NCBI RefSeq assembly: GCF_005166025.1 | Contig: NZ_CP028923.1 | Span: 981,001 to 1,045,000 of the forward strand | Length of the DNA stretch: 64,000 bases | Source of the DNA: Mangrovivirga cuniculi | GTDB lineage: Bacteria > Bacteroidota > Bacteroidia > Cytophagales > Cyclobacteriaceae | Reading direction: 5' to 3' | Part shown: piece by piece, positions 48,102 to 58,364 of the stretch | Position numbering within the stretch: position 1 is the stretch's first letter | Layout of the letters: the number at the start of each line of letters is the position of its first letter | Program-made: the position numbers and the translations under genes | The notes under the pieces: model-generated | What the model saw: the letters and a program-made list of their open reading frames with translations, nothing else | Told to the model about the DNA's origin: nothing | Database searches by the model: none

Positions 48102-51100
48102 ATGAGGAAACTTTTACTATTTACATTAATCTTCTTAACCACCATTTCGGTAGTCTTTCATTTAAATAAAGAACGCAGTTCTTCTAATAGGGAACCATCT
48201 TTGAAAAATGAATATGAAGATCAGTTTACACATTGGTGGAATAATAAAAAAGAAGCTAAGAGAAACGGGGCATCTAAAGCAGATAAACCCGAAGAATTTC
48301 TTAATTATTATAATTCTATTCGTACTAAATACGGTGATAATGGCCCGAAATACGGAGTGAATTATTTATTGGAGGAATCTGAAAAATTAGGATCTCAGAA
48401 TTTTATAAAAAATAAGTTATTAGTATTTGACGAAAGAGGTCCTGCTAATGTACCAGGCCGTACCAGAGGATTAATAGTAGATCCAAGAGATGCGACTGGA
48501 AATACTTGGTTTGCAGGATCTGTTGGTGGTGGTATCTGGAAAACCACAGATGCGGGTACAACCTGGGAAAATAAAACGCCTGAACTACCAAATATCGCCA
48601 TTAGTTGGTTGGTGATGGCACCTTCTGACAACCAAATATTATATGCTGGCACAGGTGAAGGATTTTCTGCTTCAGCTGGATTTATAAAAGGTGCCGGAGT
48701 ATTTAAATCAATTGACGGAGGTGAAACCTGGAATCAATTGCAATCAACGGCAAATGAGAATTTCCAAACAATTAGTAGAATAATAGTTGATCCTGAAAAT
48801 CCGGATGTTGTATTAGTTTGTGCTAATAATGACCCACTAAATGCTGATACGTTTAATAGTGGAATCTTCAAAACGACTGATGGAGGTGATTCCTGGAGTC
48901 GAGTTTATGATGCACAGCGTTCTTATGTTCAGGACCTTGATTACGAACCAGGTAACTTCTCAGTTATTTATGCTGCTGAAAGAAGGTTTGGAGTATTGAA
49001 ATCTACTGACGCAGGAGAAACCTGGGAAAGTGCTAATACAGGAATGCAACCTTCAGGAAGAGTTGAAATTACTGTTTCTCCAGTTAAAACGGACAGACTT
49101 TTTGCCTCTGCAGAAGGTGGTCAAACCGGAAATGGTTCTGATCTTTATATCTCTGATGATGGTGCTCAAACATGGAATTTGTTATTAGAATCTTCTAAGA
49201 GTGATAACATAGAAAACAATGTAGACTTTCTTGGTGGTCAGGGATGGTATGACAATATTGTTATGCCGCACCCGTTTGATAAGGATATTGTTTATGTAGG
49301 AGGTGTTAACTTGTGGAAGTTTTCTATATCAGATGGAGATATTGAGACTACTCCGACTGTTCAGGGTACTAATACAGAAGGAGAAACTCTTTTTCAATTG
49401 GTTCAATTTGGTGGTGAGTATGAAAATGGAACTATTGGCAGTGGTACTGCAGAAATTGCAGATATATCTTCTGTAGAAGTTCGATTTGGCCCGGGGTTAT
49501 CTCAGATGGCTCATCGTTTTACTGTACCAGAAGGTCGAGGAGCCGGAGTAGCTGCAGGTGATTACACCTACCAGGACTATGTTGAAGTTCCATTTGAAGT
49601 TTGGGATACTGATAATAATCGTCAGCTAATGGTTTCTTTCAGAGATCAGCAGAAAGATGGTGAATTTAATCTGATTAATCTTAATACAGCTGAGGGAGAG
49701 GAAGAAAACCATTCCCGTGAATATATTTATATCCATACCACGGACTATAAAACAACAGCTGATTCAAGTATCGCAGTAGATGGAGGTCAGGAGGCTTCAA
49801 ATTCATATTTCATATGGCCATATCTGGATGGAAGTGCTTCGTGGAATCCTGATAATTTACCTTCAACTGTATTTTCTATAAACTGGGGAAGCCTGAGTGG
49901 AAGAATTAAAGATACTTATGTAGTTGCAGATGCATATGGACAGTTCACTGGCGTAAATTCATTCAGCCAAACAACTGGCGCTACTACAGTTACAGGGGTA
50001 CATCCTGATCACCATAATCTTGTACCAATCATTACTGATGAAACATTTAAGGAATTTAAAATATTGAATGCCAGCGATGGTGGAATTTATGTTACTAATT
50101 CTGGTAAAGACCCGGGCGTTACAGATGGAGATTGGAATTATTCAGGCAATGGATATAACACTACTCAATTTTACTTTGTAGATAAAGCACCTGGAGAAGA
50201 CAGATATGTAGGTGGAACACAAGATAATGGAACCTGGCTGACACCACCTTATGAGGAAAGTGATGAAACTACTAAGTATAAAAGAGCACTAGGTGGAGAT
50301 GGCTTTGGTGTGGTATGGCATTACACCGATCCTTCAAAGATTTTGGGATCTGTATACTACAATAGTATCAATAAATCAGAAAATGGAGGAGCTTCCTTCC
50401 AAAGCGCAACAGAAGGATTGTCAGATGTAGGCGCTGGTTCTGCTCCATTTATTACGAGATTGGAAAATTCTAATTCTCAGCCTGATGTTGTTTATGCAGT
50501 AGGAGCCAGTGGTGTTTGGAAATCTTCTGATTTCGCTGATTCCTGGAGTTCAGTATACCAGGGTGATGATTGGAGAATGACCACCTTTGCTCAGGTTAAA
50601 ATTTCTGAGGCTACACCAATGGTTGTTTATGCTGGAGCTGGAATGGTTGAAGGAATTACAAATCTTATCGTTTCTAAAGACAATGGTAATTCTTTCGAGC
50701 CGGTAAACAACTATACTGAAGTTGAGATGGGCCTAATTTCAGGATTAGGGACTCATCCGAATGATCCGGCTCAGGCTTTTGCATTATTTTCATTTGCGAA
50801 ATCACCAAAAGTGCTTCATACTACTGATTATGGTCAAACCTGGAAGGATATTTCTGGTTTCGGGACCTCAGAAGTGTCTTCTAATGGCTTCCCGGATGTA
50901 GCTGTATTTGATTTACAGGTTATGCCATTTGATAACAATATTATTTGGGTAGGGACTGAAATCGGAATAGTTGAATCTACAGATGGAGGCGAAACCTGGC
51001 ATAAGCTGAATTCAAGCTTACCGGCTGCATCAGTTTGGGATATAAAGATTGAGGATGATCAGATTGTTATGGCTACACATGGTCGAGGGATATGGTCAAT

Positions 51101-52178
51101 AACTATTCCTGAACTACCGGAGACAATTTTAGCTCCTCAACTAAAAGATATTGGTTTTTCTTTAAGTCTTGATCCTATTTTTGATATCGAGTCAAGAACT
51201 GATTTTGATAGTGTAGGAATATTAATAGAAGGGTACGATAGCCTGTTTACTGATGGATTACCTTCAGGAGTTACTTCGGTATTAGTTGATTTAGCCGGTG
51301 AGGAAAATGAAATAAGTTTTAGTTTCGTTGGTTACAAAAATGGATTGGCTTTTCCGGGTAAAAATTATATCCAGACAATAGGAAGTTGGCCAGAACCAGT
51401 TAATGAATATGTGAATTATTTTACTAGTTCAACAGAGGATTTTGGTACAAAAGATATAAAACAAACTTCTTCTTCAGCTTTTAAAGGTAGACCATACCAA
51501 ACTCCACATAATTATAAAGCAGATACTGAATATGAATTGCTTTTGGAAATCCCGATTAGGGTCAGTCAGTCAAATGCATTTATAAGCTACAAAGATGTTG
51601 CAATTGTTGAACCAACCCTCAATGAGGATAATTCTCTAAAAGATTATGTGGTAGTAGAAGCTTCTAATGACGGATTTAATTGGATTCCTTTAGAAAATCC
51701 TTACAATGCTTCTTATGATGAGACATGGCTTGAACTTTATAATAATGGCAGTAATCCTGACGAAAGCCATTTTAAAGAACATTACATAGAACTTGATCAG
51801 TTTTTCGAAGCCGGAGAGATTATTCTTGTTAGATTTAGAATGATATCTGATTCAGAAACAACTGGTTGGGGATGGGTCGTTGATGATCTGATTATTCAAA
51901 GTAGAAATAGCTATTTATCGATAGAGGATGACCTTATCGACAAGGTGACACTGTATCCAACTATCTTATCAAATGGAAATCGAATTAATATAAATACGAA
52001 ACAAGATTTAGATTCATATTCCATATTCAGGCTTTCGGGTCAGGAGGTCCAAGCAGGAAAGTTAAATTCTGATAATTCAATTACATTAACTAATTGTTAT
52101 TCTAAAGGGATTTATATTGTTCGATTGTTTGATCCTTCAGGAAATGCGACTGTATCAAGAAAGATAATTGTAAATTAA
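48102..52178 (+). CDS. giant T9SS-exported BNR/Vps10-like beta-propeller protein
   Basis: 1358 residues. A signal segment (about 1-20) is followed by many Asp-box repeats with SxDxGxTW-like cores (TTDAGTTW, SIDGGETW, TTDGGDSW, STDAGETW, STDGGETW), arranged as two propeller halves around a beta insert (about residues 400-640). From about residue 1275 comes a T9SS type A sorting domain (TLYPTILSNG, then GIYIVRL and KIIVN). Relatives are surface binding proteins or peptidase/sialidase-like propellers. No catalytic set is recognisable. It follows a small lipoprotein by three bases and ends before a hairpin terminator. Confidence 0.85.
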   Translation: MRKLLLFTLIFLTTISVVFHLNKERSSSNREPSLKNEYEDQFTHWWNNKKEAKRNGASKADKPEEFLNYYNSIRTKYGDNGPKYGVNYLLEESEKLGSQNFIKNKLLVFDERGPANVPGRTRGLIVDPRDATGNTWFAGSVGGGIWKTTDAGTTWENKTPELPNIAISWLVMAPSDNQILYAGTGEGFSASAGFIKGAGVFKSIDGGETWNQLQSTANENFQTISRIIVDPENPDVVLVCANNDPLNADTFNSGIFKTTDGGDSWSRVYDAQRSYVQDLDYEPGNFSVIYAAERRFGVLKSTDAGETWESANTGMQPSGRVEITVSPVKTDRLFASAEGGQTGNGSDLYISDDGAQTWNLLLESSKSDNIENNVDFLGGQGWYDNIVMPHPFDKDIVYVGGVNLWKFSISDGDIETTPTVQGTNTEGETLFQLVQFGGEYENGTIGSGTAEIADISSVEVRFGPGLSQMAHRFTVPEGRGAGVAAGDYTYQDYVEVPFEVWDTDNNRQLMVSFRDQQKDGEFNLINLNTAEGEEENHSREYIYIHTTDYKTTADSSIAVDGGQEASNSYFIWPYLDGSASWNPDNLPSTVFSINWGSLSGRIKDTYVVADAYGQFTGVNSFSQTTGATTVTGVHPDHHNLVPIITDETFKEFKILNASDGGIYVTNSGKDPGVTDGDWNYSGNGYNTTQFYFVDKAPGEDRYVGGTQDNGTWLTPPYEESDETTKYKRALGGDGFGVVWHYTDPSKILGSVYYNSINKSENGGASFQSATEGLSDVGAGSAPFITRLENSNSQPDVVYAVGASGVWKSSDFADSWSSVYQGDDWRMTTFAQVKISEATPMVVYAGAGMVEGITNLIVSKDNGNSFEPVNNYTEVEMGLISGLGTHPNDPAQAFALFSFAKSPKVLHTTDYGQTWKDISGFGTSEVSSNGFPDVAVFDLQVMPFDNNIIWVGTEIGIVESTDGGETWHKLNSSLPAASVWDIKIEDDQIVMATHGRGIWSITIPELPETILAPQLKDIGFSLSLDPIFDIESRTDFDSVGILIEGYDSLFTDGLPSGVTSVLVDLAGEENEISFSFVGYKNGLAFPGKNYIQTIGSWPEPVNEYVNYFTSSTEDFGTKDIKQTSSSAFKGRPYQTPHNYKADTEYELLLEIPIRVSQSNAFISYKDVAIVEPTLNEDNSLKDYVVVEASNDGFNWIPLENPYNASYDETWLELYNNGSNPDESHFKEHYIELDQFFEAGEIILVRFRMISDSETTGWGWVVDDLIIQSRNSYLSIEDDLIDKVTLYPTILSNGNRININTKQDLDSYSIFRLSGQEVQAGKLNSDNSITLTNCYSKGIYIVRLFDPSGNATVSRKIIVN

Positions 52179-52242
52179 GGTATGACAATGACTTAAATTT
52201 CAGTGTTATGCTATTTCTATAACATATTATATTTACTAAAAA

Positions 52243-52272
52243 AGGCTGTCCGATAATTGACAGCCTTTTTTT
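52243..52272 (+). terminator. rho-independent terminator
   Basis: AGGCTGTC (52243-52250) pairs with GACAGCCT (52259-52266) around an eight-base loop, followed by a T run to 52272. Confidence 0.9.
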
Positions 52273-52727
52273 ATGAAAATTAGTTTATATTGTCATTTTA
52301 TTTTGTGATAAATTCAATGATGGTAAGATTTTTCTTGTCGTAATAACTTATATGTGTTATCTATAATATTTTTAAAAAAATCAGATTCAGAAATTAATAT
52401 TTCAATCATTCTTGCCAGATTTATATTAAATTTGATTTGTCAGCTATTTGACAATCTTAAATTTTATATGTAATATTAATTTCGTTTTCAATTTTAATTT
52501 TTTTATTTTTATAAAGTCGAAGAAGTTTTTCAAACCGCTAAACAATCAAAATTAAATTAGTGTTAATAAGAATATTGGAGTAGAAATTAATCTTTTGCAA
52601 ACAATTTATAGAACGTTTTGTTAAAGGGTTTATCGTGATAGATAATACTATGTTCAAGAATTTTATTTTTTAATTATAAATCTAAAGTAATAGTCAATTC
52701 AATTCTAAACCTAAATCTATATTAAGT
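52273..52727 (+). other. 455-base AT-rich leader of the second SusC gene
   Basis: No gene or RNA motif seen. Contains a TAAATTTG -7-like box at 52427-52434, but the nearest TTG upstream is only 12 bases away, so it is not a firm promoter. The CTAAACCTAAAT motif (52705-52716) just before the ATG resembles the first SusC leader. Confidence 0.5.
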
Positions 52728-55687
52728 ATGAGGAAAAGTTTACTGTTTTTCAGTGCTTTCCTGTTTATGGTTTTTCAAACCGTAGCACAGGATCGGACAG
52801 TTACCGGTAAGGTAACTGATGAGTCCGGTGAAGGAATTCCCGGAGTAAACGTGGTAGTTAAGGGTACAACACAGGGTACTGTGACAGATGTTACTGGTAA
52901 TTACTCATTAAACGTTTCAAGTGATAATGCGACACTGGTATTTTCTTCTATAGGCTACTTAGCTCAGGAAATTCCAGTTGGAAGTCAATCTACCATAGAT
53001 GTAACTATGGAATCAGACATTACTGAACTTACAGAAGTTGTGGTAACAGGATATTCGTCAGAAACAAGAGATAAGCTTTCTGGTTCGATTAGTACAGTTA
53101 ATGCCCAGCAAATGGAAGAAGTTCCGATTCCTTCATTTGATCAGGTACTTCAGGGTCGATCTCCCGGTCTGTACGTAAGTTCAGGATCTGGACAGCCAGG
53201 TTCAGCAGCCAATGTTCGAATCAGAGGTAATGGTTCAATCAGTGTTGGTAATGACCCACTTTACATATTAGACGGCGTGCCAATTACAGGTGAAGAATTT
53301 TCTGCTCTTAACAGCAATGATTTTGAGAGTGTATCTGTTCTTAAAGATGCATCTGCAACTGCTATTTATGGTTCTAGAGGTGCAAACGGTGTAATTGTAA
53401 TTACTTCCAAACAAGGAAAAAGAAACTCATCAAATATTTCTTACAGATATCAATTCGGTGTTACCGAGCAAGCTCGTGAGAAATTTGAAATGATGAACTC
53501 TGAAGAAAAAGTTGCTTTTGAACAACTTGTTGGAAGAGGACCTGCTGGTGGTTTAGATCCAAATGATCCGGATGATGCTGCTTTATTAGAGCAATACAGA
53601 AATACAAATACTGATTGGAAAGATATTTTCACAAGAAATGGTACGCTTCAAAATCATGAAGTAGCACTAAGTGGAGGTTCTGACAGAACTACGTATTATG
53701 CATCAGTAGGATATCTAGCACAAGATGGTCAGGCTATCAATTCTGATCTTGAAAGATATACTTTCAGATTAAACCTGGGAACTGATGTAACTGAAAAGTT
53801 ACGACTTGACTTTAACTCAACTGTTGGTTATAGCATTTCTAATACACTACCTTCTGAGGGTGCTGTTGCATTGGCAAACCCATTTGCCGCTGTTTATCTT
53901 GCAAACCCATATGAAGATCCTTATGATGATGAAACCGGAGAAATTGTTACTGGTGGTGGTCGAACAGGTTCGAATACTCTTGAATTGGTACAAACCGGTA
54001 CTCGTGAAACTAGCCAGTTGAAAGGTGTTATTTCAGGATCATTAAAGTATCAAATAGTCGATCAGTTTTATTTAAAAACAACATTGGGTGTAGATTATAC
54101 TCAGGATGACAGACAATTTTATACTGATCCGGAATCATTCTATGGTAGAAACGAGCAAAATGGTAACCAGGGTAGTTATCAGCAGGATTTCACTAAAGAC
54201 TGGGGATATGTATGGACTACTATTGGAGGTTATGATCAAATTTTCGGCAACCATGCGATCAGTGTAATTGGTGGTATGGAAGTTATTGAGAATAGATTTG
54301 ACCAATTTGGATATGAAGGATATGGTCTAAATCCAAAATTACCTTTAACACCTGATGGGTTAACTCCAGGGTCTGCAGAAGAAGGATTTATTCCAGTATT
54401 CTTTGGTGGAAAAACAAATAGTTCTCTTTACTCATTATTTTTGGTAGGTAATTACACTTATAATGATAAGTATAATTTCAAAGCAAGTATTCGTAGAGAT
54501 GGATCATCTAGGTTTGGTGAAAATAACCAATATGCAGTATTTTGGTCTTTAGGGGATCATGGAATATTTCTCAGGAATCTTTCCTTGAAAACTCTGAGGT
54601 CGTAAGTAACCTAAGGTTAAGAGCTTCATATGGTACAACTGGTAACCAGGATGGTATTGGGAATTTCCAGTCTTATGGATTATATTCTACAAATAGTTAC
54701 GGTGGTACTCAGGGTCTTGCAGTTTCACAGTTAGCAAACCCAGATCTTAAATGGGAGCTTTCTTCTCAGGCAAACGTTGGGTTTGACTTTGGTTTCTTAA
54801 AAAATAGAATCTCTGGTACATTAGATTTATATAACAATATTACATCTGATCTTTTCGTAAGTTATCAGTTATCAAGAACAACAGGTTTCACTCAAATTCT
54901 TAGTAACGAAGGTGAAATGAGAAACCGAGGTATTGAGTTTAGTATCAATGTTGATGTACTAACTATTGGAAACTTTAACTGGAATGTCGGAGGTAACATT
55001 GCTTACAATGATAATGAAATTCTTGATCTTGGTCAGGTAAATGAATTTGAGCAGGGAACAAGTATTATCAGAGTAGGTCTTCCTTTAGGATCTCACTATA
55101 TTGTTGAGTGGGCAGGTGTTAACCCTTCAAATGGAGAACCTTTATACAGAGACCTGGAAGGTAACGTAACAAACGTTTTTGATGCTAGTAATTCTAAAGC
55201 AATTTTTGGGACTTCAACTCCTCCAACTACTGGTGGATTTACAACTGAGTGGTCTTACAAAGGTCTTTCATTAAGTGCTTTCTTTACCTTTGCACAAGGT
55301 TACAGCAGATTTAACAACCAGACCTTCTTCCAGGAAAACCCGAATTTCGCTCAGTTTAATCTTTCTAGCATAATGAATACAATGTGGAAAGAGCCAGGAG
55401 ATATTACTGAAGTTCAAAGTTTCAGATATCAAAGACAATTCTCTAGTAAGGATATTGAAGATGCTTCATACCTAAGATTGAGAAATGTTAGGCTTAATTA
55501 TAACCTACCTTCGTCTTTACTTAACAGAACTGGGTTCTTAAAGCAAGCTTCGATATTTGCTCAGGGCCAGAACTTGTTTACCTGGACAGAATTTACTGGC
55601 TTTGATCCGGAAGATGATAATAACATCGCTCAGTATGAGTACCCGGCATCAAAAGTTTATACTGTAGGGTTAAATGTTAAATTTTAA
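52728..55687 (+). CDS. SusC/RagA family TonB-dependent transporter (second pair), interrupted by a one-base frameshift
   Basis: The first frame (to 54605) has the signal peptide, the CarboxypepD_reg-like domain (VTGKVTDESGEGIPGVNVVV), the TonB-box region (LTEVVVTGYSSETRDKLSGS), the plug (NDPLYILDGVPI, SVLKDASATAIYGSRGANG) and half of the barrel. The second frame (to 55687) has the rest, ending in YTVGLNVKF. One extra G in the GGGG run (54553-54556) joins them as SLGGSWNISQESFLEN, giving about 986 residues. Its N-terminus closely resembles that of the first SusC, but the barrel differs, so it has another ligand. The paired SusD gene starts 16 bases later. Confidence 0.92.
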
Positions 55688-55703
55688 TTAAGGAGTTACT
55701 GAG

Positions 55704-57140
55704 ATGATAAATAGATTAAAAATATTTGCACTAATGCTTTTTGGTGCATCCATAATAAGTTGCTCTGATGTACTGGATATTGAACCAGTCAATAGCATTC
55801 CTCAATCAAGGGCATTTGAATCACTTGATGATATTGAACAGGGAATTATCGGAGCCTACGGAATTATTAACGAACAAATCTTGATTGGAGTTAGCTCCAG
55901 AGCAAGTGATGACACCCGATTATCACCTGAAAACAGGGGTCAGGGTGTACAGATCCATTCATGGACATATGTTTCTACTAATACTGAGATGGAAAATATC
56001 TGGTTAAATACTTATAGTACCATCGCTCAGATAAATAGAGTTTTAAATGGTTTAAATAACCTGGTAAATGGAGGTGTGATTTCAGAATCAGAAGCGTCTG
56101 CTCCTAGAGGAGAATTGTTAGCTCTTCGTGCATTTATGCATTTTGAATTATTCAGAGCAGCTGGAGATTATACTAGTGGTGGAACAGCCATTCCTTATAT
56201 CACTTTACAAGACTTAGACGGAAACGGAGTGCCAGATGGATTGGAAACTTTTGGTCAGCCGGTAAGACAATCTACATCAGATTTTTATAATCTTTTATTT
56301 GCTGATATCGATGATGCTAAATCGTTAGTACCAGCATCTTTTGGTTTAGATAATACCAGTAGAATGAACTATTACGCTATCAGGGCTCTTGAAGCTCGTG
56401 CTGGTTTATATGCCCAGGATTATAATAGAGCAATCAGTGGTGCAACTGATGTAATTGATGCAGTAGCACTTGCAGATTCTACAGAGTACAGAGCTATTTG
56501 GACAGACGAGGGTAATACTGAGGTGTTATTTGAGTTAGCTAGAGTTTCAGGAGATGGAAGAATTGGTACTTTATGGCAGGATACGAATGGTGATGTATTT
56601 TTCGCACCTTCAGATGAAGTAATCTCAATTTACGATCCGATTAATGATGTTAGATACCCATCGTTTATCCTGATTGATGGTGACAGAGATGGAGAACCTG
56701 AATTAGTTAATAAGTATCCTGGAAAACCAGCTCTTGATAAACTTAATGACATTAAGATTTTCAGGGTATCTGAAATGTATTTGATTAGAGCGGAAGCATA
56801 CGCAAGATCAAGTACTCCTGATATTGCTGCTGCAAATTCTGACTTACAGGATATAAAAGATGCAAGATTAACTAACTATATCCCGAGTGATATAAATGAT
56901 GTAAATGCATTATTAGATGAAATCCTACTGGAAAGAAGAAAAGAACTCGCTTTTGAAGGACATAGATTCTTTGATCTTAAGCGTTTTGGATTTGCAATAG
57001 ATAGATTGCCTACTGATTGTGAACTGTCTTCTGCTTGTGAATTACCTGCAGGTAACTTTAGATTTAATCTTCCAATACCTCAAAGTGAGATATTTGCGAA
57101 TGATAACATGGTTCAAAATGATGGTTACACTTCAAACTAG
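55704..57140 (+). CDS. SusD/RagB family surface lipoprotein (second pair)
   Basis: Ligand-binding surface lipoprotein of 478 residues with lipobox IISC (about Cys20). It shows the canonical RagB/SusD features: PQSRAFESLDDIEQGIIGAY, the TPR-like region ALRAFMHFELFRAAGDY, then SEMYLIRAEAYARS and the RRKELAFEGHRFFDLKRFG motif near the end. That last motif marks the classic SusD_RagB group, unlike the first pair. The ligand cannot be predicted. Seven bases separate it from the next lipoprotein gene. Confidence 0.93.
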   Translation: MINRLKIFALMLFGASIISCSDVLDIEPVNSIPQSRAFESLDDIEQGIIGAYGIINEQILIGVSSRASDDTRLSPENRGQGVQIHSWTYVSTNTEMENIWLNTYSTIAQINRVLNGLNNLVNGGVISESEASAPRGELLALRAFMHFELFRAAGDYTSGGTAIPYITLQDLDGNGVPDGLETFGQPVRQSTSDFYNLLFADIDDAKSLVPASFGLDNTSRMNYYAIRALEARAGLYAQDYNRAISGATDVIDAVALADSTEYRAIWTDEGNTEVLFELARVSGDGRIGTLWQDTNGDVFFAPSDEVISIYDPINDVRYPSFILIDGDRDGEPELVNKYPGKPALDKLNDIKIFRVSEMYLIRAEAYARSSTPDIAAANSDLQDIKDARLTNYIPSDINDVNALLDEILLERRKELAFEGHRFFDLKRFGFAIDRLPTDCELSSACELPAGNFRFNLPIPQSEIFANDNMVQNDGYTSN

Positions 57141-57147
57141 AAACAAA

Positions 57148-57915
57148 ATGAAAAATATATTTAGATTTTTATTTATAGCTTTAGTGGCTATGGGGTGTGA
57201 ACCTGATCCAGATATATACGATGGACCGGGACAGGCACACTTCCCTCAGTCATCTTATGATTACTTTGTTACCTCAGCTGAAGGAGCTTATGAAGTTCCG
57301 GTATACTTAACCAAAGCTGTAGGTGAGGATAGAACTGTTACTGTAGAGGTTTCAGGAGAGAGTACAGCTGAAGAAGGTGTTCATTTTTCCATAGCATCTA
57401 AATCAGTTACTATTCCTGCAGGTGAATTATCTGCACCTGTTTCCATAACTGGAGACTTCGAAGCTCTTGGTACTGACGGGCCTCAGGAACTGGTATTAAC
57501 AATTACTCAAACTGAAAATACAGCTGGTTTTAGACAGCAAACAACTGTTAACCTGATTCAGTTTTGTGAGTATGATATAAATTCTTTAGCTGGAATTTAT
57601 ACGATGAATTCATCTTTCTTTGAAGCTCAATATCCTGTCGTTTCACAAGCAGGAGATGGAGATGCTCTGGATTATGAGTTTTTATATCAGGCAGATTATC
57701 CAATAACCATTGAGATTATTCAAATTGACGATGTTACTTTTGAAGCGTCTATAGCTGATCAGGCAGCCTGGTATAGTGCATTCTATGAAACAGACGTATA
57801 CATAAGAGGTTCAGGGCAGGTAAATACTTGTGGACAATTAACTCTTAGTATTGAGCATTATATTCCAGGATTAGGTTCATTTGGATCTTACACGGAAGTG
57901 TTAGTTTTAAATTAA
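57148..57915 (+). CDS. lipoprotein with Calx-beta-like domain, third gene of the second SusCD operon
   Basis: 255 residues with lipobox VAMGC (about Cys16). A Calx-beta/DUF4843-like domain runs from about residue 30: YFVTSAEGAYEVPVYLTKA, then STAEEGVHFSI and SVTIPAGELSAPVSI. A second beta domain follows. Proteins in this position (SusE/SusF-like) sit on the surface and help bind the SusCD ligand. The frame is open to 57019, inside the SusD gene, but ATG 57148 gives the lipoprotein signal. A terminator follows. Confidence 0.8.
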   Translation: MKNIFRFLFIALVAMGCEPDPDIYDGPGQAHFPQSSYDYFVTSAEGAYEVPVYLTKAVGEDRTVTVEVSGESTAEEGVHFSIASKSVTIPAGELSAPVSITGDFEALGTDGPQELVLTITQTENTAGFRQQTTVNLIQFCEYDINSLAGIYTMNSSFFEAQYPVVSQAGDGDALDYEFLYQADYPITIEIIQIDDVTFEASIADQAAWYSAFYETDVYIRGSGQVNTCGQLTLSIEHYIPGLGSFGSYTEVLVLN

Positions 57916-57968
57916 ATTTTCATTATTCGTCATCATAAATATGACGAGTGATGAGGATTAAAAAATAT

Positions 57969-58000
57969 AACCGAAGAAGGATTCCTTCTTCGGTTTTTTT
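57969..58000 (+). terminator. rho-independent terminator after the second SusCD operon
   Basis: AACCGAAGAAGG (57969-57980) pairs with CCTTCTTCGGTT (57984-57995) around ATT, followed by a T run to 58000. Confidence 0.93.
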
Positions 58001-58364
58001 ATGTCGTTTCGGTCCAAACTCTGATAATTATGTTGCTTTTCGAACTATTTAATAAATATTCTTGTTTTAATTATGGTTAATTTTAATTGATATCAGGCAA
58101 TCTGTTTTATTGCTTTATCGACTTTGTAATAATACGAGAATGGTTATTTAGGGAAGATAAATCGTTAATATTCGCTTAAATAATATGTAGAATTAAATAT
58201 TTACACGACACCAATATTAAATAAAGATTTTATGTGAAGATTTTTAGATTCTTTTTTATCTACACCCTGGTAAAAAGTACCTATTATATATTATTTTACT
58301 TAATTTAGTATATGAAAGTCACTTTTTAGTTGCCTTTTTTATTTTCAAACTTTCTCAATTTTAT
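58001..58364 (+). other. 364-base AT-rich upstream region of the subtilisin-like gene
   Basis: I see no gene, RNA or clear promoter pair here. Confidence 0.5.

Noticed and set aside
57019-57147. Upstream extension of the Calx-beta lipoprotein
   Set aside because: The open frame reaches into the SusD gene, but ATG 57148 begins the lipoprotein signal and is clearly the start.
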